A stretch of DNA of 64,000 nucleotides from Trinickia caryophylli (GTDB taxonomy: Bacteria; Pseudomonadota; Gammaproteobacteria; Burkholderiales; Burkholderiaceae): the NCBI RefSeq assembly GCF_034424545.1, contig NZ_CP139971.1, positions 1,984,001 through 2,048,000 of the forward strand. Direction: 5' to 3'. Both the position numbers and the translations under genes were made by a program. Under the pieces are notes generated by a model. It ran no database searches. It was not told the DNA's origin and saw only the letters and a list, made by a program, of their open reading frames with translations. Positions 36,952 to 45,297 of this stretch are shown here, piece by piece. Position 1 is the first letter of the stretch. Each line of letters begins with the position of its first letter.

Positions 36952-38346
36952 ATGAACGGTCGACGTCGAAGCTTGTCCGCCGCCGTCTGCGCTGTGCTCG
37001 CTCTCGGGCTTCCGCTTGCGGTGCTCGCCCTCGTCGCCTCGTTGGCGGCCAACGGCGCCGCCGTCGCACAGTCGCGTGCGGCGAACGGACAAGGACCGGC
37101 CGCAGCCACGCCGGGCGCGAGCGTTTCCCCGTCGCTGATCGGACGCGGGGCCTATCTGGCCAAAGCAGCCGATTGCGCGGGTTGCCACACGGCTGCGCCG
37201 CGCAGCGACACCCGGCAGCCACCCCCCGCGTTCGCGGGCGGTTTGGCCGTCAATTCGCCATTCGGCCCGATCTGGTCCAGCAACATCACGCCCGATCCCG
37301 CGGCGGGGATCGGCCGTTATAGCTACGAGGACTTCGTGCGTGCGGTGCGCGACGGCGTCGCACCGGGCGGAACACACTTGTATCCCGCGATGCCGTTTCC
37401 GTCTTTCGCCAAGATCAGCGACGACGACATGCGCGCGCTTTATGCGTACTTCATGCATGGCGTCGAACCGGTGCCGGTACAGTCGCCGCGCACGCACCTG
37501 CCGTTTCCGTTCAATCAGCGTTGGGTGCTTGCGGTGTGGGACGAGTTCTTCGCGCCGCACGAACGGTTCCAGGCACGCGAAGACCTGGGAGCCGAATGGA
37601 ACCGCGGGGCTTATCTCGTGCAGTCGCTGGGCCACTGCGGTGCCTGTCACACGCCGCGCGGGGTCGCCTTTCAGGAGCGCGGCTACAGCGATGCCGATCG
37701 GCTCTATCTGACCGGCGGCCGGCTCGACAACTGGTATGCGCCGAATTTGACGAACGCACCCAGTTCGGGCGTGGGGCAATTTTCGGCGGACGACATTGCT
37801 GCGTTCCTGAAGCATGGCCATGGCGGTGGCGTGACTGCTTTCGGCAGCATGTTGCAGGTGGTGGAAGATAGCGGCCAGTACCTGGACGATGCCGATCTGC
37901 ACGCGATCGGCGTTTATCTGAAATCGCTCGCGCCGCACAACGAGCATGCGCTTGCGAGCCGGGACCCGGCCAGGCGCGATGCGACCGTCGATGTCTTGCG
38001 CACGGGCGCGGTCCAGTATCCGGGCGCGGGCATCTATAGCGGTTTTTGCGCGAAGTGCCATCATGCGGATGGCATGGGAGAAGCCGGGAAGTACCCCCGT
38101 CTGGCCGGCAACCCGGTGCTGCTCGCGCCCGACGCGACGTCGGTCGTGCGGCTCTTGATCGAGGGCGGGCGGACCGCCCGGACGCGCGGTGGTCCGGCGC
38201 CGCAGCGTATGCCCTCGTTTGGCGGCCGTCTCACCGATACCGAGGTCGCGCGCGTGTTGACGTTCGTGCGCAACGCGTGGGGCAATCAAGCCGCACCTGT
38301 TACGACGCGCGAGGTGGCGCGCGTGCGGCGGGCTATCGGTAAATGA
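36952..38346 (+). CDS. Triheme cytochrome c (dehydrogenase cytochrome-subunit type)
   Basis: Periplasmic cytochrome of about 464 residues with an N-terminal signal/anchor (AVCAVLALGLPLAVLALVASLAANGAA region) and three haem-binding motifs: CAGCH, CGACH and CAKCH, each followed by a domain of about 100-140 residues. This three-domain plan matches cytochrome subunits of membrane alcohol and gluconate dehydrogenases. It is the last gene of the caa3-like operon; in the opposite direction, about 4.5 kb away, lie GMC and small subunits lacking a cytochrome partner. ATG 36952 is tentative; ATG 36937 overlaps the previous gene by 10 bases. Confidence 0.87.
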   Translation: MNGRRRSLSAAVCAVLALGLPLAVLALVASLAANGAAVAQSRAANGQGPAAATPGASVSPSLIGRGAYLAKAADCAGCHTAAPRSDTRQPPPAFAGGLAVNSPFGPIWSSNITPDPAAGIGRYSYEDFVRAVRDGVAPGGTHLYPAMPFPSFAKISDDDMRALYAYFMHGVEPVPVQSPRTHLPFPFNQRWVLAVWDEFFAPHERFQAREDLGAEWNRGAYLVQSLGHCGACHTPRGVAFQERGYSDADRLYLTGGRLDNWYAPNLTNAPSSGVGQFSADDIAAFLKHGHGGGVTAFGSMLQVVEDSGQYLDDADLHAIGVYLKSLAPHNEHALASRDPARRDATVDVLRTGAVQYPGAGIYSGFCAKCHHADGMGEAGKYPRLAGNPVLLAPDATSVVRLLIEGGRTARTRGGPAPQRMPSFGGRLTDTEVARVLTFVRNAWGNQAAPVTTREVARVRRAIGK

Positions 38347-38406
38347 CGCGGCGGATGAAGTGCCTCAGGCCGAGCGCTCGCGTGTGGGCAAGCTAAGGAG
38401 GACGAA

Positions 38407-38724
38407 ATGCGTTCGTATCGGGTGAAGATGTTGGCCGTTGCATTGGTGGCGTTGGCGCTGCTTGGCGTGTCGTCCGCGGCCGCAGCGCAGGGCAGCACGA
38501 CGGGCGACGCTTCGGCTGGCGTGCAGCGCAAGCCGGGGTCCGAGGGGGCGACGAGCACCGCAGGCGCTTCGCGGCCGGGGAACGGCGGGCCGTCCGCATC
38601 GACGGCACCCGGTCCGGGTACCGGGCAGGGTGCGCAGGCGCGAACATGGGGGCCCCATACCACGGCAGGCACCCGCGGCAAGCTGAGGCGGCCGCCCGCG
38701 GCGAGCGATACGGCGCCGCGATAA
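38407..38724 (+). CDS. Small secreted low-complexity protein
   Basis: Protein of 105 residues: a signal peptide (MLAVALVALALLGVSSAAAA) followed by a Gly, Ser, Thr, Ala and Pro-rich, probably disordered mature part with no cysteines. AAGGAGG lies seven bases upstream of ATG 38407. It is a probable periplasmic or secreted protein of unknown function. It follows the cytochrome gene by 60 bases but may be expressed separately. Composition resembles the secreted glycine-rich protein at 48111-48491. Confidence 0.65.
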   Translation: MRSYRVKMLAVALVALALLGVSSAAAAQGSTTGDASAGVQRKPGSEGATSTAGASRPGNGGPSASTAPGPGTGQGAQARTWGPHTTAGTRGKLRRPPAASDTAPR

Positions 38725-38865
38725 ATCGGGCTGAGCGCAGCCGAGAGAGCGCGAGCGATTTGTGCCGGGCCCCGCAGCCGCTGCCCGACGCGCGGGCGAG
38801 AAGCCGAAAGTGGTGGCCCTGTCTGGCTTAGAGCGGCTTGGAGCGGCTTACGGGGCGATGACGGC

Positions 38866-39393
38866 TTAGAGCTTTACCCCGCCGGCCTCGGGTGCATCGG
38901 GGTCGAGATCCTCGGCCCCGGCGCCGGCTCGCCGCTCGTATTCGTCGTCGGCGCCGAGCCCATGCCAATACGGTTCCCGTCCATAGAACTGATGGATCGA
39001 GGTGGCCCAGGTTCTGTCCGCCATCGACGGCCAGTGATCCTTGTCGAAGCCCGGCGCATGCCTTACGCGTTCCGACGAGAGGGAAAGAAGAAAGCACTTG
39101 CGTGTGGTATCGAGCGTGAGCGCGTTCCACGGAATGGCGAGCAGCTTGTTGCCGATGCCGAGGAACCCGCCGCTCGACATCACGACGTAGGCAATCCGCC
39201 CCGCCTGAACGTCGAGCATGATCTCCTTCACCTTGCCGACCTCCTCGCCGTCGGTGCTCAGGATTTTGTCGCCGTCGAGTGTGCTTGCAGCCATGACGTC
39301 CGGCCCCGGTCCGGCGGCTGTTTCGCTGCCTTTTCCAACGATGTGCGCACCCGTCGGGCGCGTCGTTTCGGTAGAGGTTCCATGTGTACGCAT
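38866..39393 (-). CDS. PRC-barrel domain protein (paralogue 1)
   Basis: Cytoplasmic protein of about 175 residues with a PRC-barrel core: GDKILSTDGEEVGKVKEIMLDVQAG-type strand pattern, GRIAYVVMSSGGFLGIGNK and LLAIPWNALTLDT. A conserved C-terminal APGFDKDHWPSMADRTWA block follows. It is highly similar to the protein at 44188-44682. ATG 39393 is chosen because the barrel begins soon after, and upstream codons are non-homologous. PRC-barrels act in stress or RNA-processing contexts; no specific role is assigned. The tail is acidic. Confidence 0.85.
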   Translation of the reverse strand: MRTHGTSTETTRPTGAHIVGKGSETAAGPGPDVMAASTLDGDKILSTDGEEVGKVKEIMLDVQAGRIAYVVMSSGGFLGIGNKLLAIPWNALTLDTTRKCFLLSLSSERVRHAPGFDKDHWPSMADRTWATSIHQFYGREPYWHGLGADDEYERRAGAGAEDLDPDAPEAGGVKL

Positions 39394-39452
39394 GATGTGT
39401 CCCTGCTCGGAGATTGATTCCGCTGAAGAACCAGCAACGCCCATTCCCGCTC

Positions 39453-39659
39453 TCAACGGCATTTGCCGCCACCGTCGATGCCGCTGCCTTGCCGCCAAAC
39501 CTGCTTGCCTTGCTCCGACAGTTCGCCGCAACTGCGCGTGCGGTCCGCTTCGGTGCCCTCGACGGCCATTCGGCCGCCGGGCTGCTCGAGCGAAGGCAGT
39601 TTCGTCCCGTTGCGGGCCGCCACGCGCTCATCCTGCGATCTACCTGCATGCGAATTCAT
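39453..39659 (-). CDS. Small hypothetical protein with strong ribosome site
   Basis: Reading frame of 68 codons beginning at ATG 39659 with AGGAGG five bases upstream (39665-39670 on the minus strand), one of the best Shine-Dalgarno matches here. The product is polar (ERVAARNGTKLPSLEQPGGR) with two cysteines and no recognisable domain. It lies just upstream of the PRC-barrel gene in the same direction, so it may be co-transcribed. Support is the ribosome site and position only. Confidence 0.45.
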   Translation of the reverse strand: MNSHAGRSQDERVAARNGTKLPSLEQPGGRMAVEGTEADRTRSCGELSEQGKQVWRQGSGIDGGGKCR

Positions 39660-39855
39660 GGTCACCTCCTACGTTGCCGGGCGTTCGTCCGGGCGACGAC
39701 CGCGCGGTGTTCGCCCTGCACTGCCGCATCGCGCATGCCGGCGCCTGACTGTCCGTGGCCCGCGCATTGCTGCACGAGGGGCAGACTGTGCGGCTGCGGC
39801 GACGCGGCCAAGTTGTTCGACTTCACGTTCGACTTCGGATTTCGAGGAGGTGGAT

Positions 39856-40173
39856 ATGAGCAGTACGCTGGATCCCGATAACCCGCTGCCGGAACCGGAC
39901 GAGAAGGGCCGCGACACGGGGGCGCTGGGCCCGAGCGATTCGTCCGATAGCGGCAGCGACATTGCCGGCGCCAAGCGCCACGATTTCGATCGGGATACGG
40001 AGCTCGACGAGCACGCGTTGGAGACGGGCGAAGCCGAATTGGCGAGCGATACCGATCGCGCCGGCACGGGCGAGCGCTCGTCGGCCGACGGAGACTCGAC
40101 GCTCAGCGACGACGCCGATATCGAGCCCGACAAGATCGAGAGGCCTTTTCAACAAGGGGACGAGCCCGAGTAG
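39856..40173 (+). CDS. Small highly acidic protein
   Basis: Protein of 105 residues, strongly enriched in Asp, Glu, Ser and Gly, with no hydrophobic core (DPDNPLPEPDEKGRDTG, DTELDEHALETGEAELASDTD) and likely disordered. GAGGAGG lies five bases before ATG 39856. A 9-bp hairpin follows the stop. It is probably a stress-type or hydrophilin-like protein; no family is identified. Confidence 0.65.
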   Translation: MSSTLDPDNPLPEPDEKGRDTGALGPSDSSDSGSDIAGAKRHDFDRDTELDEHALETGEAELASDTDRAGTGERSSADGDSTLSDDADIEPDKIERPFQQGDEPE

Positions 40174-40177
40174 GCAA

Positions 40178-40205
40178 CGGGAGGCTTCGCCGGACGAGCC
40201 TCCCG
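40178..40205. terminator. Terminator hairpin between convergent genes
   Basis: Stem of nine perfect pairs (CGGGAGGCT / AGCCTCCCG) with a 10-base loop, followed by a T/C-rich tract (40206-40220). It lies just after the acidic protein stop and before the convergent trehalase end, so it may serve both directions. Confidence 0.65.
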
Positions 40206-40262
40206 CTTTCCGCTTTTCTTGCGGAGGCGCCGCGGCCGATCGAGCGCCGGCGGGCGCCCCGG

Positions 40263-42041
40263 TCATTGGGCGTCGCGCCCGGCGGCCGCCTCCGGCTGCG
40301 GGGGCGATGCCGGCGTGAGTGCGCGAGGGCTGGGCTTCGCCGTGCTCGCGTCGACCGCTTCCGGATAGGCCGCGAGCAGTGTGCGCAGTACGCCGTTGGT
40401 CCAGCCGAAACCGTCCTGGAGCGGATATTCGCCGCCCCCGGCGACCGCCGCGGCGGATGCCGCGCCGCTGATGTCATATTTCTCGACGAGTTTTCCGGTG
40501 CGCACGTAGGCGGCCACGCTCGTGCGAATCCACCGTGTCGCGATCTCTCGCGCCAGTTCTCCCTGCCCATAGCGCCGAAGCCCCTCGACGGCGAGATACT
40601 GCAGCGGCGCCCATCCGTTCGGCTTGTCCCATTGCTGCCCGGTCCGGGTCTCCGTCGTCGCCAATCCCCCCGGCCTCAGCAAACGGGCCCTGATGGTCGC
40701 GGCGATCTTGACGGCTTGTTCGCGCGTGGCCATGCCGGCAAAGAGAGGGTAGACGGTGGCCGCCGTCAGACGATGCGTGAGCTGGCGGGCGACGAAGTTG
40801 TAGTCGCCGAACGCTTCGATGCGGGGGTCCCAAAGCACGCGAGCGACGGCTTCCGCGCGGGTACGGGCACGCATTTCCATGTTCTCGGCATGCGCGGCAT
40901 CGCCCTCGAGGCGATAGGCTTTGGCCAGCGTGCGTTCGAGGCCATAAAGCAGCGCGTTCAGATCGACGGGAATCAGCGACGTCACTTCGATCGAGGCCAG
41001 CGTTGCATTGTCGGCGAACCAGCGCGAGCTGAAATCCCATCCCGTTTCTCCGCCAGCTCGCAGGTTCCGCCAGAGATCGCCCGGATCGCGTGCGGGGATG
41101 CGCCCGGCCGTTGCGACGTCTTCGCGATACGACTCGTCGCGCGGCGTCGCGAGATCGTCCCAATAGCGGTTCAGCAACGTCCCGTCCGCAAGCCGGACGA
41201 CATGGCGATAGGCTTTGCCGGCTGCGAGCTTGTCCGCGCCGTTCATCCAATAGGCATACTCGGCTTTCAACTCGGGCAGGTATTGGAGATAGACGTCGTC
41301 GCCATCCCTGCCGGCGACGAGCCCGACCATCTGCGCAAAGAACGGCGGCTGCGAGCGGCTGAGGTAATAAGTGCGGTTGCCGTTCGGAATATGCCCGTAG
41401 CGGTCGATCAGCGTTGCGAAGTCATGCAATTCGTCACGGACGAGTTCGTGACGCCCGCTTTGCTCGAGCCCGAGCATGATGAAGTACGAATCCCAGTAAT
41501 AGACTTCATCGAAGCGCCCCCCCGGCACGACGTAAGGCGCGGGAAGCGCAAGCAGCGACGACCAGCGGCTTACGAGCGGATCGGGCGCGCGGCGCAGCAC
41601 GTCCCAGAGCGTATCGATGTGGGCGGTGACGTTTTGATTTGGATCGGACACGTAGTTCGACCTGTCTTGCGGCGGCGCGCTGAAGTGGCTTTCGACGAAT
41701 TGCCGCAAATCGAACCCCGGTTGCGCGCGTGCCGCGCGGTATTGCGCGACGAGTTCGCGGGGCGTGGCCCGCGGGATCATGTCCGCGAAGGTTTTGCTGT
41801 CGGCGTAGAGGTGGGCGAGCTGCACGTCGCGATAGAGCGCCCCGTAAAGCTCCGCTGGCGAAGCGGGCTCGACCGGAGATGGCTGGGCATGCGGGTTCGC
41901 CTGAGAGGCCGCGATCGGGGGCAGGCGCGGCGCTGGGCTGTCCGGCAATACGGGTGCGACGGCAGGCGGTGCGCTTTGAGCAGCGGCGGCGGCGCCGAGC
42001 AGCACCGTGACAACGAGGCGCCTGGCGAGGGAAAAGCGCAT
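40263..42041 (-). CDS. treA: Periplasmic alpha,alpha-trehalase (GH37)
   Basis: Trehalase of about 592 residues that hydrolyses trehalose to two glucose molecules. It carries an N-terminal signal (RRLVVTVLLGAAAAAQSA), a Pro-rich linker, and both trehalase signatures: PGGRFDEVYYWDSYF near residue 165 and QWDKPNGWAPLQ in the C-terminal third. The closing GGGEYPLQDGFGWTNGV is the third conserved block. ATG 42041 is chosen because the signal peptide starts there. Periplasmic location indicates use of external trehalose, or osmotic turnover. It lies next to small stress-type genes but has its own upstream region. Confidence 0.93.
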   Translation of the reverse strand: MRFSLARRLVVTVLLGAAAAAQSAPPAVAPVLPDSPAPRLPPIAASQANPHAQPSPVEPASPAELYGALYRDVQLAHLYADSKTFADMIPRATPRELVAQYRAARAQPGFDLRQFVESHFSAPPQDRSNYVSDPNQNVTAHIDTLWDVLRRAPDPLVSRWSSLLALPAPYVVPGGRFDEVYYWDSYFIMLGLEQSGRHELVRDELHDFATLIDRYGHIPNGNRTYYLSRSQPPFFAQMVGLVAGRDGDDVYLQYLPELKAEYAYWMNGADKLAAGKAYRHVVRLADGTLLNRYWDDLATPRDESYREDVATAGRIPARDPGDLWRNLRAGGETGWDFSSRWFADNATLASIEVTSLIPVDLNALLYGLERTLAKAYRLEGDAAHAENMEMRARTRAEAVARVLWDPRIEAFGDYNFVARQLTHRLTAATVYPLFAGMATREQAVKIAATIRARLLRPGGLATTETRTGQQWDKPNGWAPLQYLAVEGLRRYGQGELAREIATRWIRTSVAAYVRTGKLVEKYDISGAASAAAVAGGGEYPLQDGFGWTNGVLRTLLAAYPEAVDASTAKPSPRALTPASPPQPEAAAGRDAQ

Positions 42042-42195
42042 GACGGCACTCCTTCGTTTGCCAACGCAGAGCAGGACCGCGGCGGGGAAGTGCGGCGAAC
42101 CGTCGCGCGCGGGCGGGGGCGAATGCCTGCAGCGGGCCGCAAGGTCTATGCCGATGCGCGCAAGCCGCGAATCAGCGCGGGCGGAACATAAAGAA

Positions 42196-42224
42196 GCCGC
42201 GCGTTGGGGGACCCGCGGCGCGGC
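42196..42224 (-). terminator. Hairpin after phaB-like gene
   Basis: Stem GCCGCGC / GCGCGGC with a 15-base loop. Read on the minus strand it is followed by TTCTTTATG, a T-rich tract. It lies 64 bases past the reductase stop and is a plausible terminator. Confidence 0.4.
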
Positions 42225-42287
42225 CAATTCCGTTCGAAAGACGCCTTATGCGGGGGCTAAAGGCGCCCGAACGGGGGCGGAAGGGGG

Positions 42288-43031
42288 CTATTGCAGATGT
42301 TGGCCGCCGTTGATCGAGATGTTCGCGCCGGTGACGAAGCCGGCATCGTCCGAACACAGATAGGCGACGAGCGCGGCCACTTCCTCGGGCTTGCCGAGGC
42401 GTCCTACCGGGATCTCCGGCAGGATTTTCGTCTTCATGATCTCTTCGGGCACGGCCGTGACCATACGCGTGGCGATGAAGCCGGGCGAGACGGTATTGAC
42501 CGTCACGCCCTTGCGCGCCAGTTCGAGCGCCAGCGACTTCGTGAAGCCATGCATGCCGGCCTTCGCGGCCGCGTAGTTGGTCTGCCCGAATCCGCCCTTG
42601 CAGCCGATCACCGACGAGATATTGACGATGCGGCCCCAGCCGCGCGCCGTCATGCCCTCGTACCACTGCTTGGTCATGTTGAAGAGCGAATCGAGGTTCG
42701 TGCGCAACACGGCGTCCCACGCGCCTTTCTCGAGCTTTTTGAAGCTCGCGTCGCGCGTAATGCCGGCATTGTTGATCAGGATATCGACCGGGCCGATCTC
42801 CGCGCGGATTTGCGCCGCGCAGCGCTCGCAAGAGTCGTAATCGGCAACATCCGCCGGGTAGGCCCGAAACGGCCGACCTTGCGCATCCATTTGCGCGAGC
42901 CAGTTGTCGGCGTTCGTGTTGCTCGGCGAATAAGTGACGACCACCGTATGGCCGGCATCCTGCAGCTTGACGCTGATCGCTTCGCCGATTCCGCCCATGC
43001 CCCCAGTCACGAGGGCGAGTTTTCTTGTCAT
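42288..43031 (-). CDS. phaB: Acetoacetyl-CoA reductase
   Basis: NADPH-dependent short-chain reductase of 247 residues closely resembling PhaB: TGGMGGIGEAI cofactor motif, LINNAGITRD, IVNISSVIGCKGGFGQ, YAAAKAG catalytic YxxxK, GVTVNTVSPGFIATRM and terminal GANISINGGQH. It converts acetoacetyl-CoA to (R)-3-hydroxybutyryl-CoA for polyhydroxybutyrate. It stands alone, without phaA or phaC nearby, and is probably a secondary copy; a role in fatty-acid or redox metabolism is possible. The residue spacing matches PhaB more than FabG. Confidence 0.9.
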   Translation of the reverse strand: MTRKLALVTGGMGGIGEAISVKLQDAGHTVVVTYSPSNTNADNWLAQMDAQGRPFRAYPADVADYDSCERCAAQIRAEIGPVDILINNAGITRDASFKKLEKGAWDAVLRTNLDSLFNMTKQWYEGMTARGWGRIVNISSVIGCKGGFGQTNYAAAKAGMHGFTKSLALELARKGVTVNTVSPGFIATRMVTAVPEEIMKTKILPEIPVGRLGKPEEVAALVAYLCSDDAGFVTGANISINGGQHLQ

Positions 43032-43092
43032 CTGCCGTTCTCCGGTAGTGTTGGAAGGACGAGGAAAGAGGCCGCGCCGCGCCCGGGCGCGC

Positions 43093-43290
43093 CTACCGTA
43101 CGCGCGAGAAAGCCTCGAGTACGGAGTGGCCGTTTTGCGTGATCCGAGGCTGCGGCATGCCGCGTTCCGCTTGCTCGAGCGCCACGAGCTGCTGCTCCAG
43201 AAGCGTGCTCAGCTCGGCGCGATCTGCCGAGATCTGGTCGGGGGCATCCCGCACCAGGATCAGCGTGGCGAATTCATGAGGGCTCAACAT
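43093..43290 (-). CDS. Small hypothetical protein, 65 aa
   Basis: Mostly helical, acidic protein (LSPHEFATLILVRDAPDQIS, STLLEQQLVALEQAERG). A GGGAG site lies about seven bases before ATG 43290; upstream in-frame codons are not needed. It sits 61 bases upstream of the PhaB-like gene on the same strand and may form a two-gene unit with it. Function unknown, no known domain recognised. Confidence 0.6.
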   Translation of the reverse strand: MLSPHEFATLILVRDAPDQISADRAELSTLLEQQLVALEQAERGMPQPRITQNGHSVLEAFSRVR

Positions 43291-43466
43291 GCTCAACTCC
43301 CAGTAAAACGTGACATCAACCGTTTTTCGATTCCCGAGGGGCCCGGAATCGCCTTGCGCAGAGAACACGTATCAGTTACATCGTCGGCAAAAACGGTGGG
43401 CGAAAACCGGAAAATATTCCTTTAACCGATTAAAGCGAAGCATGCGACCTCTAACGATATTTCGTG

Positions 43467-43760
43467 CTATGAATAAAAACGTTTTCTATCCGTCCGATGT
43501 CCCCTGACAGGAGATAGGTAGTAGTTACAGGCGGTATAGGCCAAGTCCGAGCTGACCCAGGTAATAGTTTCGGATGCCCCGGGGCCCGCTGCCAGCCAAG
43601 TGTCGCGCGGGTTTCGAAGTTTCACAATACTAATCCCGCCGCTTTCGATTCGCAATACGGCATCTGCGGTATCCAGGCGTGGATGCAAATCGAATGCAAC
43701 TACAAAGATTTTGTACCCGATTCGCGTTTTATCGGATGCCGGCTGCGTATGGGCTTTCAT
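43467..43760 (-). CDS. Possible hypothetical protein in AT-rich pocket
   Basis: Open frame of 97 codons in a stretch noticeably richer in A+T than its surroundings (about 43340-43760). The product has alternating hydrophobic strands (YKIFVVAFDL, VLRIESGGISIVKLR, AGPGASETITWVSSDLAY), suggesting a beta-rich fold. No ribosome site is seen before ATG 43760, so the start is uncertain. It is a candidate orphan or acquired gene, or a remnant. I do not recognise it. Confidence 0.35.
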   Translation of the reverse strand: MKAHTQPASDKTRIGYKIFVVAFDLHPRLDTADAVLRIESGGISIVKLRNPRDTWLAAGPGASETITWVSSDLAYTACNYYLSPVRGHRTDRKRFYS

Positions 43761-43953
43761 TTATTTGAAACGTTGCCGTGCCTCGGCCGGAGCCGGACCC
43801 TCCGTTAATGTCGCCCGAAGCCGGCGGCCGGGGCGGTTTTCCTTCGACATGGAACGCGGCCGAACGCCATTCGTGAAATGTGCCGGGGTCCGCTTGTTGC
43901 TGTTCCCCACTCGACGCGGCGTGTCTGCGCCGCACTTCTGTTTGGAGAAAACG

Positions 43954-44130
43954 ATGCAACAGGCAACGAACGAGCCGCCTCGCAACCCCGGCGACGAGGC
44001 GCCGCCCGATACAACGGGTGCGGGCGAAGCACCGTGTCATGCGTGCAAGGGTACGGGGATGGTGGAGGGGCGCCCGTGCACCATCTGCGGGGGCACGGGC
44101 AGGATACTGCAGGGAATCGGCGGGGGCTGA
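43954..44130 (+). CDS. Miniature DnaJ-type zinc-finger protein
   Basis: Protein of 58 residues containing two CxxCxGxG repeats (CHACKGTG and CTICGGTG), the unit used in DnaJ zinc fingers; a pair of units binds one zinc. It lacks J-domain, substrate-binding and other parts. ATG 43954 follows GGAG by six bases. Similar short free-standing CxxCxGxG proteins occur in bacteria with unclear function. It lies between small genes and the second PRC-barrel paralogue. Confidence 0.75.
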   Translation: MQQATNEPPRNPGDEAPPDTTGAGEAPCHACKGTGMVEGRPCTICGGTGRILQGIGGG

Positions 44131-44187
44131 GCGGCCGACGGCGCGCCGCCGGAGGAGGCGACGCACCGCAGCGCGTGCGCCCGTCGG

Positions 44188-44682
44188 TCAGTGATGGCGC
44201 TCGTCAGGCCGCATCGAGCCCGAGGCCGCGCCGGTGGTCTCCATGCGCTCGCCCGTGTCCCAGTATGGCGCGCTGCCGTAGTAGTCGTGCAGCTCGCTCG
44301 CCCAGGCCACGTCCGCCATGGCCGGCCAGTGATCCTTGTCGAACCCCGGGGCGTTCTTCACGGTATCGGACGAGACCGAGAGCTGGAAGCACTTGCGGTC
44401 CGTGTCGAGCGTCAGGGCATTCCAGGGAATGGCGAGCAGTTTGTCGCCGATCCCGAGAAAGCCGCCCACCGACATCACCGCGTAGGCTATACGGCCCGTA
44501 TAGACGTCGAGCATGATTTCCTTGATCTTGCCGACTTCCTCGCCGTCGGAGCACATGACCTTGTCGCCCTCCAGCGTGCTGGCGGCCATCACATACGGCC
44601 CCGGACCTTCCGCAGTCGCGCTGCCCTTACCGATGATGCGTGTTTCGCCCTTGCTGCCGAGCGGGTCTGGTGAAATGCTCAT
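44188..44682 (-). CDS. PRC-barrel domain protein (paralogue 2)
   Basis: Protein of 164 residues with the same PRC-barrel core as the one at 38866-39393, matching through VMAASTLEGDKVMCSDGEEVG-type residues, GRIAYAVMSVGGFLGIGDK and APGFDKDHWPAMADVAWA. Its tail is shorter and less acidic. A duplication about 5 kb apart, with trehalase and PhaB genes between, is evident. AAGGAGG lies about four bases before ATG 44682. Function unknown. Confidence 0.85.
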   Translation of the reverse strand: MSISPDPLGSKGETRIIGKGSATAEGPGPYVMAASTLEGDKVMCSDGEEVGKIKEIMLDVYTGRIAYAVMSVGGFLGIGDKLLAIPWNALTLDTDRKCFQLSVSSDTVKNAPGFDKDHWPAMADVAWASELHDYYGSAPYWDTGERMETTGAASGSMRPDERHH

Positions 44683-44748
44683 GATTCCTCCTTTCTCTGA
44701 AGACTGTCGAATCGGCTTGACGCCGAACCACTACGGAACAACGCGGAG

Positions 44749-44982
44749 CTACTGCATTTGGCCGATCGCCTTCGATACGGCCGCGGGACTGTCGTAATCC
44801 TTGTCGGGCAGGCGATCGAGCAGATCGACGATCTCCCGATCGGCATGGTGAGCCCGCGCGGTTTCGGCCAGGCGCTCGCGCGTCGTCGGATAGTCCACGC
44901 CCGCCAATGCCTTTTGGACTGCCACAGGCGTGGGCTGCCCCGAATGCCGATGACTCTGCGAATGAGCCGGGTGTTGGGCCAT
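44749..44982 (-). CDS. DUF2795-like small protein
   Basis: Protein of 77 residues. After a His/Gln-rich N-terminus (HPAHSQSHRHSG), the conserved part reads QKALAGVDYPTTRERLAETA and LDRLPDKDYDSPAAVSKAI, the pattern I associate with DUF2795, a small domain of unknown function. AAGGAGG precedes ATG 44982. A much longer reading frame continues upstream, but it is antisense to transketolase. It is divergent from transketolase and upstream of the PRC-barrel gene, probably co-transcribed with the latter (66-base gap). Confidence 0.7.
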   Translation of the reverse strand: MAQHPAHSQSHRHSGQPTPVAVQKALAGVDYPTTRERLAETARAHHADREIVDLLDRLPDKDYDSPAAVSKAIGQMQ

Positions 44983-45297
44983 GTATGCCTCCTTCTGACG
45001 CAGCCGCGCCGATGCGGTTACCCGCGGTGGCCATGCCGGGCCATCGAGGCAGCAACGCGCGGCCGTCGGGTTGAACACACCCGGTAATGCAGCAACGGCC
45101 GTTCCATCGGACGATCCGATCGCGCTCCCGCGTACTTGCGTGTGCCTGGCCGGCGCTCGGCCGCTGCTGGAAAAATCTGCAACGTCCGATGCAGCCTTGG
45201 CACAACCGCATGGCCGCGCGGCCGCAGCCCGCCGTTCTCGGGTACGGACATTGCGCGCCACGGGGCGCATTTCGTTCACTCTCGACGAGGACTTTCC

